From Lottia gigantea (taxonomy: Eukaryota > Mollusca > Gastropoda > Lottiidae), in contig NW_008707001.1 of the NCBI RefSeq assembly GCF_000327385.1, positions 2,656,910-2,720,909 of the forward strand: 64,000 nucleotides of DNA. The letters are read 5' to 3'. Of this stretch, positions 1 to 15,853 are shown piece after piece (the stretch's first letter is position 1; every line of letters begins with the position of its first letter). Both the position numbers and the translations under genes were made by a program. The notes beneath the pieces were generated by a model that searched no databases, had not been told where the DNA came from, and saw only the letters and a list, made by a program, of their open reading frames with translations.

Positions 1-14
1 AATATTCAAAATAC

Positions 15-1098
15 CTTAGCATTTCTCCTTAAAGATGTGCATAATTTTTTAACTTCATCTACAGTTGGATCTAAGCTTTGTTTGTATCGAGCTCTGGGCT
101 GCCATCTTTCATATTGCTTCTGTAGCTGAGCTCCAATTGTCTCTAAAGCTTTCTGACCATTCATTGACAGAGGATCTGAAATGAGATGGAATGTCCAGGG
201 ATCTTAAACAAATTTTTTGTTCCTGTAATTATAGAAATGCTTATCCATATATGGCATCATTATTAGAAAAGTTGCCAATAATATGCAAGGGCTTTTTAGT
301 TTTATCATCTGGAAATTTAAATGGTGCAAATTGATGCTATTAGTGTCTCTGATATATTCATAAAAGGTTTGAAAACCTGAATACCATCCCTCGAATTCCA
401 AAGTTAGAAAGGCCATAATTATAATGAAAATGCAACTTTCAACAGCAGAGCATGAAACATTAGGCAAGGGATGTTTAAATTCAGGAAGATTTTATCAACA
501 TACCAATCCAGCATTCAAGTCTGGCACAAGGTGAAGTCTTGACAATATCTGGAGGGTCCACACCCACATTTAAGCACAGAACCAGAGCTACACTGACAGT
601 CTTCATCTAAAATAGAAAATAAAAAAAACTTAAAACATATGAAATAAAAAGGTCCCTCAGGGACATTTCACATTACAATGTCATAGACTGCAATAGTGCA
701 TATAGCAAGTTGTGAAATAGTAGCATAAAAGGCTAATACCAAAAGATCACTTGTCAAATTTCATTCAAGAATCAAACATAAGACAAGTGGGTGTAGACCT
801 CTGACTCTACAGCAATATGAGTAAGAGTTAAACATTTGTTTCCTGTTTCTGCATAAAGTAGATTAGGGAAATAAAGCTGACATAGAGTAACACAGAGAAT
901 ACGGAAGGGGAATAAGAAAGCGATTCAAGGGAAACAAACCCGTTCTTTCATCCTCCATGATTGTGCATGCTGAGCCAAGGTGCTGCAGCCAGTTATTTTG
1001 TCGGTATGTCGGGCTTCATTAAAGCTCACTGGAAGCAGCCAAACTTGTGGATCACTTTCTCCGTCATCGTATGGACTTGGTAGAGGGTCGACTGACAT
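15..1098 (-). CDS. RPTOR: Raptor (regulatory-associated protein of mTOR), 5' end only
   Basis: Raptor is the substrate-recruiting scaffold of mTORC1. Three coding exons are visible, read on the minus strand: 940-1098 (ATG at 1096-1098), 504-606 and 15-175. They join in phase into 141 codons. The gene continues beyond the left edge of the window through a GT donor at 13-14. The peptide includes [20 protein letters not shown], then [20 protein letters not shown] and [10 protein letters not shown], which are near-identical to the raptor N-terminal conserved (RNC, caspase-like) domain. The N-terminal 50 residues ([16 protein letters not shown]...) are more divergent, as usual for this family. The next residues in raptor would carry the YNGHG segment, which lies outside the window. 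The start is the first Met of the open frame upstream of the conserved block. The gene is divergent from SUFU. Confidence 0.95.
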
Positions 1099-1401
1099 GT
1101 TGTCAAGATAAATAAGCTTAATAAACAGTCGTTTTCATAGAAAAAATATTTGTCGTCCAAAAAACCAACGTGAACTCCGCCATGTTGAGTAGACAAATGT
1201 CATTAAATTTGAAAACTGTGAAAACATCTTTTTGAGCTAAACTTTGGCCTTCAGCTCTAAATTATAATTAAATTGGATGAATAATTTCTTCAATAAATGT
1301 CGTCTTTTACTTGTTCATAAAATAACATTGAATATCATTCTAAACTTGCTTTAGATTGGAGAGTATATTTACCAAAGGGAGTTAACTGTTGTAAACAAAA
1401 A
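1099..1401. promoter_or_regulatory. Shared RPTOR/SUFU bidirectional promoter region
   Basis: Only 303 bp separate the two start codons of these divergent genes, so both 5' UTRs and core promoters must fit here or in an upstream non-coding exon. The sequence is AT-rich with no clear TATA box. I see no repeats in it. The promoter role is inferred from position alone. Confidence 0.6.
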
Positions 1402-4400
1402 ATGGAAGGCGAAGAAGCTGCCGCAGAGAATAATTCAGATTCCACTGAAAATTTACAAGCTTTTGAATATGATTCCGATGATGACGCGGATATTTTTGAC
1501 CACTTTGGTATCGATGCCATTGATAGAGCATGTCGCATTATTTACCCTGACCAGCCAAACCCTCTACAAGCCTCTGCCATGATAAAATTTTGGTTTGTTT
1601 ACATTTTATGACATTTGGGTGTGTAAGCTTATGACATAGTAGTTTCAACTTTATAGTTTTATATTAGAGTAGGATGGAGTGCTTTAGTGGAGGCTATCTT
1701 TTTCCCCCTGAAATACAATTGTTTCGAAATTTCTCCACCCAAAAACATATTAGTGTATATTGTCAAAAAGGTAGCCTTATTTGATTTTAAAGAAGCTCGA
1801 AAGTTATTTTTTGGTGGGCCTATCCCATATGAATATCTCCTTAAAGAGGTTAACTTTCAAACTTTGTAAATGTCAATACTTCCCACTAACACTGGGTTGG
1901 AATGCAGTCGTGGCAGTGGAATAGCTCGATCGGTAGTGAGTTGGATTGTCATCCGTTACCGTTAGGCGATTAGGTGCTGTGGGTTCAATACCTAAATGAA
2001 GGTTGTATAAATTTGCATTGGAATAATTTACAAAACATAGTGTACAAATATCAATACTTTATACCATTCTTTGTTTCTGTTTCATGTAATCAGTCAAACT
2101 TAAAAGAAAATAATTTATCAAAGATGTCAAATTATTTTTGTAGGTTGGGTGGACCAGACCCGTTAGATTATATCAGTATGTACAGTAACGAAGGTGATTT
2201 AAGTAAAAATATTCCACCCCACTGGCACTACATCAGCTATGGTTTCAGTGATTTACATGGTGATGGTAGAGTACATAGGTAAATATTTCTTTCTTAAATT
2301 GTAGCCCTATATAAGAACTGTTTCAACAGTTTTACAGTTGGGCAAGAAACAAAACAACTTAATATTTGGGGGTAACCAATTTATTAATGCAAAAATTCTT
2401 ACACCCTCATGAATTAGGGTTTTTGCTATTTGAAAAAATCTAAATCTGTAACTTTATAACTTTGACTCATAGTAGGGGAAAGTATTTAAATCTTATTTTT
2501 CTACAAGGAAATTAAATGAAATAGTCTAAATAGGCTTACACCTGTAAACCGATGATTTGTACCAGTAAGATCTTGATATTTTTATTTCAGACAATCTAAG
2601 AGAGGAGAAGCTAGTGGGTTTGGTTTCGAGCTGACTTTTAGACTAAAGAGGAACCCTGAAGAAGAAACACCTCCAATGTGGCCTTCAACTTTAATGAATA
2701 GATTAGCTAGATATGTGTTTCAAACTGGTATGTATTAAGTGAAAGTACAGTTTCAATTAAAACATGTACTTGCTTAGTTGTGAAAGAACATGAAATAACC
2801 AGAGAACAGTAAAGTAAAAGTGAAATGACGATGATTAAACCATGATAACTTTGACTAAATGTAAATCAAATTTGTTTTATCTATTTGACTGTCAAGTGAT
2901 TAATATCTTGTCCTTTATTTCAGGCAATGTCTTACATATTGGTGACCATATACCATGGGACTCATTGAATGGTGATCCAGAATCTCGTATTGCCCATATT
3001 TTGATTGCCGAGGATCCTCAATTATTAGATCTTGATACACAACATGGTGTACTAGATTTTAGACAGGTGAGATTCTATATTTTTATTTAGAAAGGTTGTT
3101 GTAATCCTAAGCAACTTTGCACTGAAATTTGGACGATTGATATGCGACCTATTTCACTTTTCAAACTTTGTGGTTGTTATTATCCTCCTGTTGAAATTGC
3201 ACGCATGATGATTGGGCTTCTGAAATCTGGAGGCAATTGTAAAGAGATTATTTGAACTTTCTATGTGTATTGGCTTCTGTTTGCATCATTTCAATTTTCT
3301 GTCTGCTGTTATTGGTTCTTGTAGTTATAGAAATAATGTCAATATCACAAAACAGCTCATAAAGGAAATATTGTTTGAATAATGAAAATATGTTTGATAT
3401 AGATAGTAGGAGTAACAGATGATGAGGTGAAGACAGCTCAGAAATGGAAAGGAAGTGGAGTTTTATCACTCTTACCAAATTTACCAGAGTTAGTATTAGA
3501 AAAGGCCAGGCCATGCTAGTCTGTTTCGTCATCAGTTTCATATTGAGGGGTTCGGTAAAAAAGTTGGTGCTGCAAAGTGATTACATCGAAAAAGTGGTTG
3601 TCATCTCAGTTAACTTGTGAAAGTCTGGTGAACTGATTAAGTTATCTTTCCTCATAATCCCAGTCAACCCAGTTATAAATGGGTACTGTTAGTCTAGTAA
3701 GGGTCAATTCTAAGAGGCTTAGCTTAGGACAAGCTGGTTGATAGGATCTTCTTGAACCTGAGATGTTATCCTGATAAAATGATTTTTTTTCTCTTTTTCT
3801 CATCAACCTATCTTGAATTGAAAATTACTATGTATGTCTTTGCTATAATCTCTTATTTTTATTCTTCAGAGTAGGTCCATTTTATATCACAGATGTAAAT
3901 AGAAAGGAATCTATTTTTGATCACGATCCCACTCTGATGAAAATGGTGACTGAAGGCATAGAGAAGGAGGGCTCTAATTTAGGTCATGTGACAGCCATGT
4001 GTTCATGGTCTGAATGTTTTACAGATAACAGGTATTGTCTTACTTCAGTTGACTTAACAATTTTAAAAGAATTGTGAAGATTGTTTTCTAGTCTTTGTAT
4101 GAGTATTGAATACACATGCAAACTTTATTTGGGAGATTATTGTATGAAGAGCCCTGGTGATAAAATTCCATCTACTGATTATGTGTGAAATCAGGTGGTG
4201 ACGGGCCGGCGGGTCTTGAAGAAACATTGGAAATCGGTGTTTGACGAAAATGAAGAATCTAACTTACAAATATTGCTGAGATATAGGGAAGTTTTTGTGC
4301 AACATTTGACAAAAATCTGTTAATATTTCAGTATGATCAATACATCGGCCTACCTAGAGAAACTAGATATCAGTCGAGATGAGGCGGAGAACACCCCACC

Positions 4401-5552
4401 TGTATTCCCTGAATATAATGACATAGTTTATAAAGATACACCAGTACCAGTTAATCTGGACTCAGTTCATCTTTATTTTGATGCAAGGGCTGCAGAGTTA
4501 CTTCCCATGGTTGTAAGGTAGGCATCAAACTGTTTGCTTAATTGTGCCTTCTATTTGTATTAGAGAGTGCTCATAAAAGGGTGAATCACTTTGAAAGGTC
4601 AAGGCCATTATATGTGAGACTTAGGTGTAATGAGCGAAATTTTACTGGTAAAGTGGCTCAAGATAACTCTATTTTGATTTCCTTCAGTCAAGATATTCAA
4701 TGAATAAAACAATTTCCAATATCATATGTTTTTTCTTTCAGAACACGTTTAAAGAAAGATTTATTTTTTATATTCCACAATGCAGAGAATCTAGCTATTC
4801 ATTTAATACCAGCTGATATGAAGGATACAGAAGGAATTTTTGTCACAGAAAAAGATCCAATTAAAATGCAAGGCACATATCTACAGGTGAGGTCTATATC
4901 TTTCTTTACTCCACGTAGAATATTAGTTATTTATACCCTTTTGCTTTAATACTTTGTTGACTAACTCGAATATCAAAGACAAATTTTTAGTATTAGCTAA
5001 TCTGAAAGAGATGTAAAGATTTCAAAACAAAACACCTGTCAAATTCCAAGTTTTAAACATGGTTCTGAAATCTACACAGAATCAAAACTGCATAGTATTA
5101 ATTTAGTTTCAATTAAATTGAGTAAAATCAGATATGGTATTTGATCTCATTTCAGATTTTCTGTACCACCAGTTTTATCAACGAGATGGCGAAAGAATTT
5201 GAAATTTTACAACCAGAAGATACAAATAAAAAGGTAAGTTTTAATATTTTGATAATATTTATTTGCAATTTTCAGAACCGTATCATTTTAAGATATATAA
5301 AATGCCCATGACACATAATTTTGTCTGTTAAGACATCTATACTCTATTATTTTTATGTGAATTGGAATATAGGCTTAAAAATAGTTCTTGGAAAACTTTG
5401 GGAAATCAGATAGCCTTAAAGCAAACTTGAAATATTTTTGAAATTATGTTTTTCAGAAAGAAATTGACTATCCTCTGGAATTTAAATTCAACAATCCAAA
5501 AGTTGAGATCACTGTAAATAAAGAGGGAACAGGGGCAATAACGCATGAATAA
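1402..5552 (+). CDS. SUFU: Suppressor of fused homolog (SUFU)
   Basis: SUFU binds GLI/Ci transcription factors and restrains Hedgehog signalling in cytoplasm and nucleus. Ten exons join in phase to 452 aa: 1402-1592, 2144-2278, 2591-2727, 2924-3066, 3403-3488, 3870-4031, 4332-4517, 4742-4886, 5156-5233, 5457-5552. Human SUFU is 484 aa; the shortfall is in the disordered central loop. Diagnostic blocks are IIYPDQPNPLQ followed by LGGPDPLDYISMYSNEGD, IPPHWHYISYGFSDLHGDGR, SGFGFELTFRLKR, LARYVFQTGN, and ESRIAHILIAEDPQ (N-terminal domain), then LDSVHLYFDARAAELLP opening the C-terminal domain. The N-terminus before residue 40 is acidic (FEYDSDDDADIFDHFG) and not conserved with vertebrates. Intron 1 carries a tRNA-derived SINE. 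The gene ends convergently to MRM2. Confidence 0.96.
1905..1998 (+). repeat. tRNA-derived SINE fragment (family B), SUFU intron 1
   Basis: The segment begins GTGGCAGTGGAATAGCTCGA and has a tRNA-like A box (TAGCTCGATCGG) and B box (GGGTTCAATACC) about 60 bp apart. It matches copies read in reverse near 59.2 and 59.7 kb in ZNF598 introns, which share the GGAATAG, GGATTGTC and AGGTGCTG blocks. It is therefore a dispersed repeat and not a working tRNA gene. Confidence 0.65.
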
Positions 5553-6150
5553 CTCCAGAATTACTTAAGAATGATCTCACAGCAGCGTCTCAAAATACTG
5601 GCAGCATCATTTTATACATCATTATCATCTTGTTTATACCAGACTGTAGTTTGTTAAAGAGACTTCATTGCCCACCCCTTACAAATCCTGTCATTGGGTC
5701 ACGAATCTGCCAGAGCAGCTTACGCTCCGCCCACTTACCGTTGTTATTCACCACAAACAAGCTTTCATCTGCATTCCAAGTTCCCCATGCACACCTCAAT
5801 ATCATTTTATCAGATACTTATATATATATATCTATGACACTCTTTGTCGCTTTCATTTGAAGAGGATTGGCCAATATTAAACTGTCAATCATTCTCGCAG
5901 TTCTCTGAATTGTTCTTCCCTTCATCTCATCTTAACTTCATGATGAAACTTATAGGCTTATGTAGTAACAAATCAGTTTTACATGTATCTGGTAGCCCTA
6001 TGATTCTCTATAATACATGTTTTGATATCCACATATGCTTATACATTCATTATAGTGTGATTTGATGTCTGTGATACCTTGAAATATCAGCAAATTTAAT
6101 ACCACAATCTTGAAGCCTGAATGAATAAAGAATTTCAATTTATAAAGTAA
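5553..6150 (+). other. SUFU 3' untranslated region with polyadenylation signal
   Basis: This non-coding sequence directly follows the SUFU stop. AATAAA lies at 6124-6129 and is the first canonical signal after the stop, suggesting a 3' UTR of about 590 nt. Short open frames here show no protein resemblance. Confidence 0.55.
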
Positions 6151-7620
6151 AAATGGGCATATGAGTATTTAAAATGTATGGTAGTACTTGAAGTTGGCTC
6201 AAGTCAACAAAAAAGTGGTTTTGATCAAATGTACTTGAGGTCAAGTTGAAATGTTTATAGTTTATTTATAGGCTTAAATAGGCTTACGTAATTTTTTCTG
6301 AAAATGTTTATTAGTAGTTAAAATTGAGCTTTCAGAAGGCAATGTACAGTAAATAATTAGATGACCATATCCATAATATTTCATTGTTATTTATACATCA
6401 TTCCATGTTTACATTGGTTAAAGGGTTATTTTGTATTTTCATAAATAATTGGTGTATATTTCTTTACTATTGCTCATTTACTACAAAAAGTGATACCAAC
6501 TCATGACAATTTGTTATTTGTCAAGTTTTATATTGATATATTGCTCAATTTATAATAAATATGATGTCCATTCTAACAAACACTGCTGATTGAAATTGCA
6601 ATTAATATATAAACCTATTTATTTATTTATAATATTTTTGGTATATTTTTAAATTCCATATAAATATATCTTGTTGTTTTGTTAATATTCTGAGAGGTTT
6701 ATAATATTCCATGTTATTATTTGTTACAAATATCTAATTTATGCAAATTTATTCAAATTGTAATGACAATGACAAACTTGTTGTATAGTTTTATATATTC
6801 TGTTCAAATTGGAAAAAGGAGCAATTTGGAAAATGAAATTCATGAAATTACATGTTTTGAAGAAGTCTCCAGATTTTTCTACCGACGTCTCCAGATATTA
6901 TTCCTCACCTGTTTACATGTACATGTACAATCTTACAATAAATATCTACTGAAATATGAATTGAAAGGAATTGAGATATATGTAGATATTGCAATTTTCT
7001 ATGAAATTATAGAATTCATGTCAACAAATTTGAGCTTTCCATAACATTATTTGATGTTTGGTGATATCAATCACCTTCAAGGATTCAAAATGCTTGGGTT
7101 GTGTGCACCAAATATACTAAAATATAATCTAGACTTGGCTTTAAACCATTATAACAAATTGTGATATAACATTATAACAATGCCTAATATTACTTTAAGT
7201 TGCATTTATTTTTCATAATAAAATCTTTAATATTGTTATATTAGAGTTATCTATTTCAAATTATCTTCATTTTTTTCACATTCTTATTTATATTGAGATT
7301 TTTGTTTCAAGACTGAGATGCAATAGTTAATCAGTAAGTCGGTTAGCTGCTAGTTCATTAACATGGCAATGTATAGTTCCATAGTTCAGGTCTGTGGTGC
7401 AGTCCTAGCATGTGTGCAGAAAAATCTGTACAAGCAAGACAATTCTGTCAATCAAAAATTCCTAAGAATGACAAAATCAGGAGTATAGTAGTGGACTCCT
7501 CTATGGGGGAGTTCCATCAGGTATTTCAAAAAGAGTAAGCATGCTCTGTTTCACCTGTATAAATTGGCAAAAAGGATCAGATGGGACAAAACATGTAAAC
7601 AACTCTCTTTACCATTAACC
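6151..7620. other. Intergenic AT-rich DNA between convergent SUFU and MRM2
   Basis: No gene recognised. The stretch is very AT-rich with scattered short open frames of low-complexity composition. It could hold alternative SUFU 3' ends, since further AATAAA-like signals occur. Nothing else stands out. Confidence 0.5.
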
Positions 7621-7632
7621 AGTTCAACCACA

Positions 7633-7638
7633 TTTATT
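7633..7638 (-). other. Polyadenylation signal for MRM2
   Basis: AATAAA on the minus strand, about 60 nt past the MRM2 stop codon. It implies a short 3' UTR. Confidence 0.6.
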
Positions 7639-7695
7639 CTTCATTCAGGCATAGTAAAACCTCAGTACTTACACAGTTAACTGTACTCTTTTCAT

Positions 7696-9043
<1,348 letters not shown>

Positions 9044-12000
9044 ATGATTTCCTCAAGGTTCTTCAGACGAAATTTGGCTGAATGGAAATCCATGCAGAAT
9101 AATCTTAAATCAGTTTCAACAAAGTTAGGTGTGTGTGGAGGAGACAAATTCTCAGAAAGCAGAAATTCAGACCACAAAAACTCAAGGCTCAGGATTCACT
9201 CCTGTGACTGTAGGCATACATTTAAAACTAGGAATTTTAGTTCCACCAGATCGAACAGTTGTGCTATGAATGGTGAGTTTTATTCAAACTGTAGGCTATA
9301 TTTACCTTAATGAAATGAATAATGGTAGTCTAAATATTGCAAAGTTGTTGTTGCAGGTGCCATCTATCCTGAGCACAAATCGTATCGAACTGTACCTTAA
9401 TATTATTTATTCTGTGTACATCATTATGATTATTGCAATATCACAGCAAGAGAAAGAGAAAGCTAATACAGGTATACAGTACACTTATAATTACTTTTAA
9501 CTAATGTCAATTATGATTCAATATAGAGCTAGTTATTAACTTTATCAGCTAACCTTATTCTTACAGCAACTGATAATTTTGATGTTTTGTTGGATCCAAA
9601 GAAAAATACTGGAAATGAAGAAGATTTGATTACTTTATTTCAGTCAGCCATGAGAAAAGTTCCACAACAAGGTAATTTGTAATATTATTGGTTGGAGTGG
9701 ATAAATCACTTTTGAGGGAAACCTGTGGAGCAGGTTCTTTATGCAGCAATTCAACTGAGTACTGGCCAAGCAGTACATAGACTCTTCTGTATTTTTTAAC
9801 CATTTACAAAGATTTCTAGACTGATATAACACATACCGGTATATATATATATAATGATATAATACATAATGATATAAGACAACTATTCTATTTTTCAGTT
9901 GTTATAGTAACCACAGCCAAACAAGATAAAAATGGGAAATGGGTAAAACGTGGTATAACTTGTAGTTCCTTTACCAGTGTTTCTATCAAACCACCTATTT
10001 TATCATTCTGTATTCATACACCAAGGTAAGAAAAGTATATTCAATTAATATTCTTGCAAAACAGAAAGAGAATTAACCCTTTATTCTATAATATACCATA
10101 GTTTTCTTCTTTTTTTCTGACATTATTCAATAAATATTTTGAAACCACTACAGGATGTCATACTGACTTCTCAGAGTTAAATTGACACTTTACAAATTGT
10201 CTCCCTTGGCACACTAAGGGTGAGATAATCAGATAAAGGTTGAACTTCAGAATAAATTATCTCCCTTGACACACTAAAGAGTGATAATTTTAAAGACTGA
10301 TGTTAATTCTTGAAAGTTTGTTTCAGTCGAATCCATGAAATTTTACAAGAAAATGAAAAATTTGCAGTTCATGTGTTAGCTCAAGACCAGGTACTTGTTT
10401 CTATTTCCTTTCTTACAGAACAATTTCCATCATTGCACACTGCAAGGTGTGATCAATCTCCATTTGCCAATAGTTTTTCTAGGTATCTTACCTACATTTT
10501 CAATTAGATTTACAGTTGAAACAGTTTATATTGCTTCTGTCATAGGGTATTTAGAATGGAAGAAACATTGTTGAAGTTTTCAGGATTAGGATTCCTGAGG
10601 TAGGAATTGTCTCAAAATTATAGATAGCTAAGGTATTAAAAGCTCAGAGCTGTTCTGAACAATGTTATACCCAACAACCCTGAATTTCTATATTGTCTAC
10701 AATGTCAATGTTGTTTTCTAGATACATCAATGTTTACATTTTGCTAAATCCTGGGCCAGTGATTCGTGTCAATTCGAAAGTGTACCTCATGTACAGGGAG
10801 AAAAGGTGAGAATGTTTTTATGTAGCGGTGAAAGATTGACACTTGCTTTCAACTAGTCAACATTAACAACAGACTTTCTCATTATTCAACACACTTCATG
10901 GACAAAGGTTGTGAACATGTTATTGGTTAAATATCATTAGAAATTAGAACACATCATTATGAACATAGCATTCAGATTTAAAAGCTGTGTCATACAAACT
11001 TTAATGTTAAGAAAATGAAGGGGAATATTAGAATAGCTACTGGTTTTATTTCAGGGATTACCTATAATAATGGGGTCTCTAGCTGTATTACTGTGTACTA
11101 CTCATTCTATACATACAGTAGGGGATCATCAGGTTTATTATGGTAATATACAGAATGCCAGTGTCTCTCATGATCTACAAGATCCATTGCTATACTTTGT
11201 GAGGTAGGTATTCAACATAGACCGCTTCTTCTTCCATTATTGTTAAAATTCCAATTAGCTAGATCTTATTTAGTATGGACAAATTCAGTTTTACATCAGC
11301 ATGACATGTCTGATATATGTATAATGAGTTGACCATCAGGGCTTCTCTGATCTCCCAAGTATCATCCATATGACATCCACTGTGATTATTGCAGTAACTT
11401 TCCTGATTTTATTTCAGGTCATTCCGTTCTGTAGGTGATCAGGTATTTCTACAAGCGTTTGAAGATGCTACTCTACCATTTGAAGACTGGACTCATGAAG
11501 CTCATCTTCGTATGGCGTGGAACTACATCAAACAATATGGTAGAGATCAAGCTACACCTTATATCAAGTGAGTAAAGAACCTGCTGCTCCTTCTTCCTCT
11601 TAATAAATAAAGATATACAACTGAACATTTGATTATGAAAGATTCCTCAAATTGCCTCATCTCATGATTTGAAAGATATACTGTTTTATTAGAAACAAAT
11701 TGACAAAGTGGCCCTAATAGCTAATGCTTGGTCTTTAAATGGAAAAATTTCAATACCCACACAACTTCAGTAAGATCATGTCAGACGACTATTTTAGGAG
11801 GTATTTAAGAATTGTTTGTATATTGTAGACTAGGAATTCAGAAATATAATGAAAAGAACAAGGATAAGGTATGAGTTTTATCATTGAATATTGTTCGTCA
11901 AAATTTTACACCAAATCTTTACCTGAGGATTCAATCCCTGAATATTTTGTTTCTGTTTTTTGCTTGTGGGTTACTTTAATCCAGGTACAATGAAGACATG

Positions 12001-13236
12001 TTCATAACCCACAGAAATAAATAAAAGTATTATATATTTTATAATTATTATATTATATTATTATATTTTATAATTATTATATTATATTATTATATTTTAT
12101 AATTATTATATTATATTATTATATTTTATAATTATTATATTTTATAATTATTATATTATATTATTATATTTTATAATTATTATATTATATTATTATATTT
12201 TATAATTATTATATTATATGATTATATTTTATAATTATTATATTATATTATATTATATTATTATTATATTATATTATTATTATATTATATTATTATATTT
12301 TATAATTATTATATTTTATAATTATTATATTATATGATTATATTTTATAATTATTATATTATATTATATTATATTATATTATATTATATTATATTATATT
12401 ATATTATATTATATTATATTATATTATTATTATATTATATTATTATTATATTATATTATTATATTTTATAATTATTATATTTTATAATTATTATATTATA
12501 TGATTATATTTTATAATTATTATATTATAATAATGATTATATTTTATAATTATTATATTATTATATTTTATAATTATTATATTATTATATTTTATAAGAT
12601 ACCTATTGATATTATATTGATGTTTATGTTAATTATTTCAGATACAAACAGGCTATCACGAAACCATCACCATGTTTTTTATTCACTTGGTAACAGACGC
12701 CATCAATAAGGTTACCAGTGACGTTTCGTTCGATGATTTTCTCCGTCAAAATCAACATTTACTGGACAACAGTTTATTGTTTCAGTATTATAGTAAAGAA
12801 ACATTAGCCAATAGTGAGGCTAGATTACGGTAAATTACAGTGGAGTTTCTATGTTTGAATAAGCTGGGGGAGGGCAGGGTTTCAAGAAGAGGCAGAGAAC
12901 TGTCAAGGGGGACTAACAGGCGAATCTGTCCCAAGTGTTGGATTGCGATGCAATAGATGTGATTGTTAAGATTTATGGGACCCAGTTCCTCAAAAATCAT
13001 ATAAGAATATTTTGTATAGATAGACACTTTTAATGAATTTTGTATGTGTGGAAATTTAAATTGAGGAATACAAAATTATGACAAAATTTTTTTTTCTTAA
13101 TGAGGGACCCTGAGATCCTGATCACAGGAGGAAGCTGAAACCTCTGAACTGTCTTTAATGAGAATTCAAATTTATATCAGATATATTTTGTATTTTCAGT
13201 TTTGTGGAACCCGATAAGAAGTCATTACCATGTTGA
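9044..13236 (+). CDS. Flavin-reductase-like (FMN-binding) domain protein with C-terminal WTHEAHL/GYHET domain
   Basis: Ten exons join in phase to 390 aa: 9044-9272, 9567-9671, 9899-10025, 10327-10390, 10722-10805, 11055-11203, 11418-11567, 11829-11868, 12642-12829, 13200-13236. Residues 1-30 (MISSRFFRRNLAEWK...) are basic and lack acidic runs until late, like a mitochondrial presequence. Residues about 112-255 match the NAD(P)H:flavin oxidoreductase split-barrel: VVIVTTAK, GITCSSFTSVSIKPP, FAVHVLAQDQ, GLPIIMGSLA, and HTVGDHQVYYGNI followed by PLLYFVRSFR. Residues about 256-375 carry a second conserved block, AFEDATLPFEDWTHEAHLRM followed by IQKYNEKN and TGYHETITMFFIHLV, resembling a stand-alone bacterial protein of unknown function. 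The substrate is unknown. I chose exon 5 in the only phase that keeps exon 6 open. The fusion is discussed in the findings. Confidence 0.8.
12028..12598. repeat. AT-only minisatellite in intron 8 of the flavin-reductase gene
   Basis: About 570 bp made almost solely of A and T in nested units such as TATTATATTATTATATTTTA and ATTATAATT, with higher-order repetition. It lies just upstream of the acceptor for exon 9 (12642). It is likely prone to length variation and assembly error. Confidence 0.9.
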
Positions 13237-13483
13237 TATTCAGTAGTTTATTGTAGTATTATAGTATGAATCAGGTTATTGATAACCAGGGTCGTAAATC
13301 TTCCCGGTGTTTGAATTAATAGATTTAGTGTTAACGTCACATGCTCTCCCCCCTGTTTTTTCAAACGTTTTTAAGGGTAATGTGCACACAAATATACAGT
13401 ATGTGGCAGACTGGAGCCATTGACTTCTTAGTAGGTTTTTATTAAATGCCAGAAGATATTATTTTAACATTTTGTTTCTAATT

Positions 13484-13497
13484 AATAAATTAATAAA
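13484..13497 (+). other. Tandem polyadenylation signals, flavin-reductase gene
   Basis: Two AATAAA hexamers (13484-13489 and 13492-13497) lie about 250 nt after the stop codon, giving a plausible transcript end. RPS9 converges from the other side with its own signal at 13935-13940. Confidence 0.6.
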
Positions 13498-13522
13498 CAA
13501 AATTGTATTCTTTTATGCAACT

Positions 13523-13605
13523 AGGAGCCGAAGTGGCTCAATAAGTAAGACACTTCTCCCAAATCTGAAAGGTCCAATCCGTGCAAAGGTGGAGATAATG
13601 GCTTC
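13523..13605 (+). repeat. tRNA-like SINE head
   Basis: GGAGCCGAAGTGGCTCAATA resembles a tRNA 5' end and A box, and AGGTCCAATCC about 45 bp later resembles a B box. The cloverleaf is poor, so this is a SINE relic and not a tRNA gene. It is in the intergenic gap between the flavin-reductase gene and RPS9. Confidence 0.4.
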
Positions 13606-13934
13606 ACATATTTCAACTTTTCAGTAATATACAGTCAAGACAGAATGAGATCCAAATGAATGCTCTGACTTAACGGAAGTGAATTTCCCATCAGACTTCA
13701 ATTCAGTATTATTTATTACAGTTCACTGCTATCCTGTGAGTACAAGAGTCATTCTCTGTTTAATGTATCCCTTGTACAATTCTCTTTAGTTCAAACAATA
13801 TACCCCTTCAGACAACGAGAACACAGTATACTAATCTCCCCCCCTCACCGTACCATCTCAAAAGACATTTGCATTCACCTAAATAGTTGCAAAAGTTCTA
13901 CTTGGGTCAAAATAAAGACAATATATTTTTAGAA

Positions 13935-13944
13935 TTTATTTATT
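13935..13944 (-). other. Polyadenylation signal for RPS9
   Basis: Overlapping AATAAA hexamers on the minus strand start about 25 nt after the RPS9 stop, giving the very short 3' UTR typical of ribosomal protein genes. Confidence 0.65.
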
Positions 13945-13967
13945 TTGAAGATTTGGGGGCGTGTAAA

Positions 13968-15853
<1,886 letters not shown>

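Noticed and set aside
1905-1998. tRNA gene
   Set aside because: A and B boxes exist but no consistent cloverleaf can be folded, and the sequence recurs as a dispersed repeat.
9358-9397. Possible extra exon after exon 1 of the flavin-reductase gene (good acceptor, reads GAIYPEHKSYRT)
   Set aside because: No donor gives a phase compatible with the next exon, while exon 1 joins directly to 9567 in phase.
10391-10481. Extension of flavin-reductase exon 4 through to a donor at 10482
   Set aside because: It contains a family A repeat fragment (CATTGCACACTGCAAGG) and its phase forces a stop in exon 6; the donor at 10391 restores the conserved domain.
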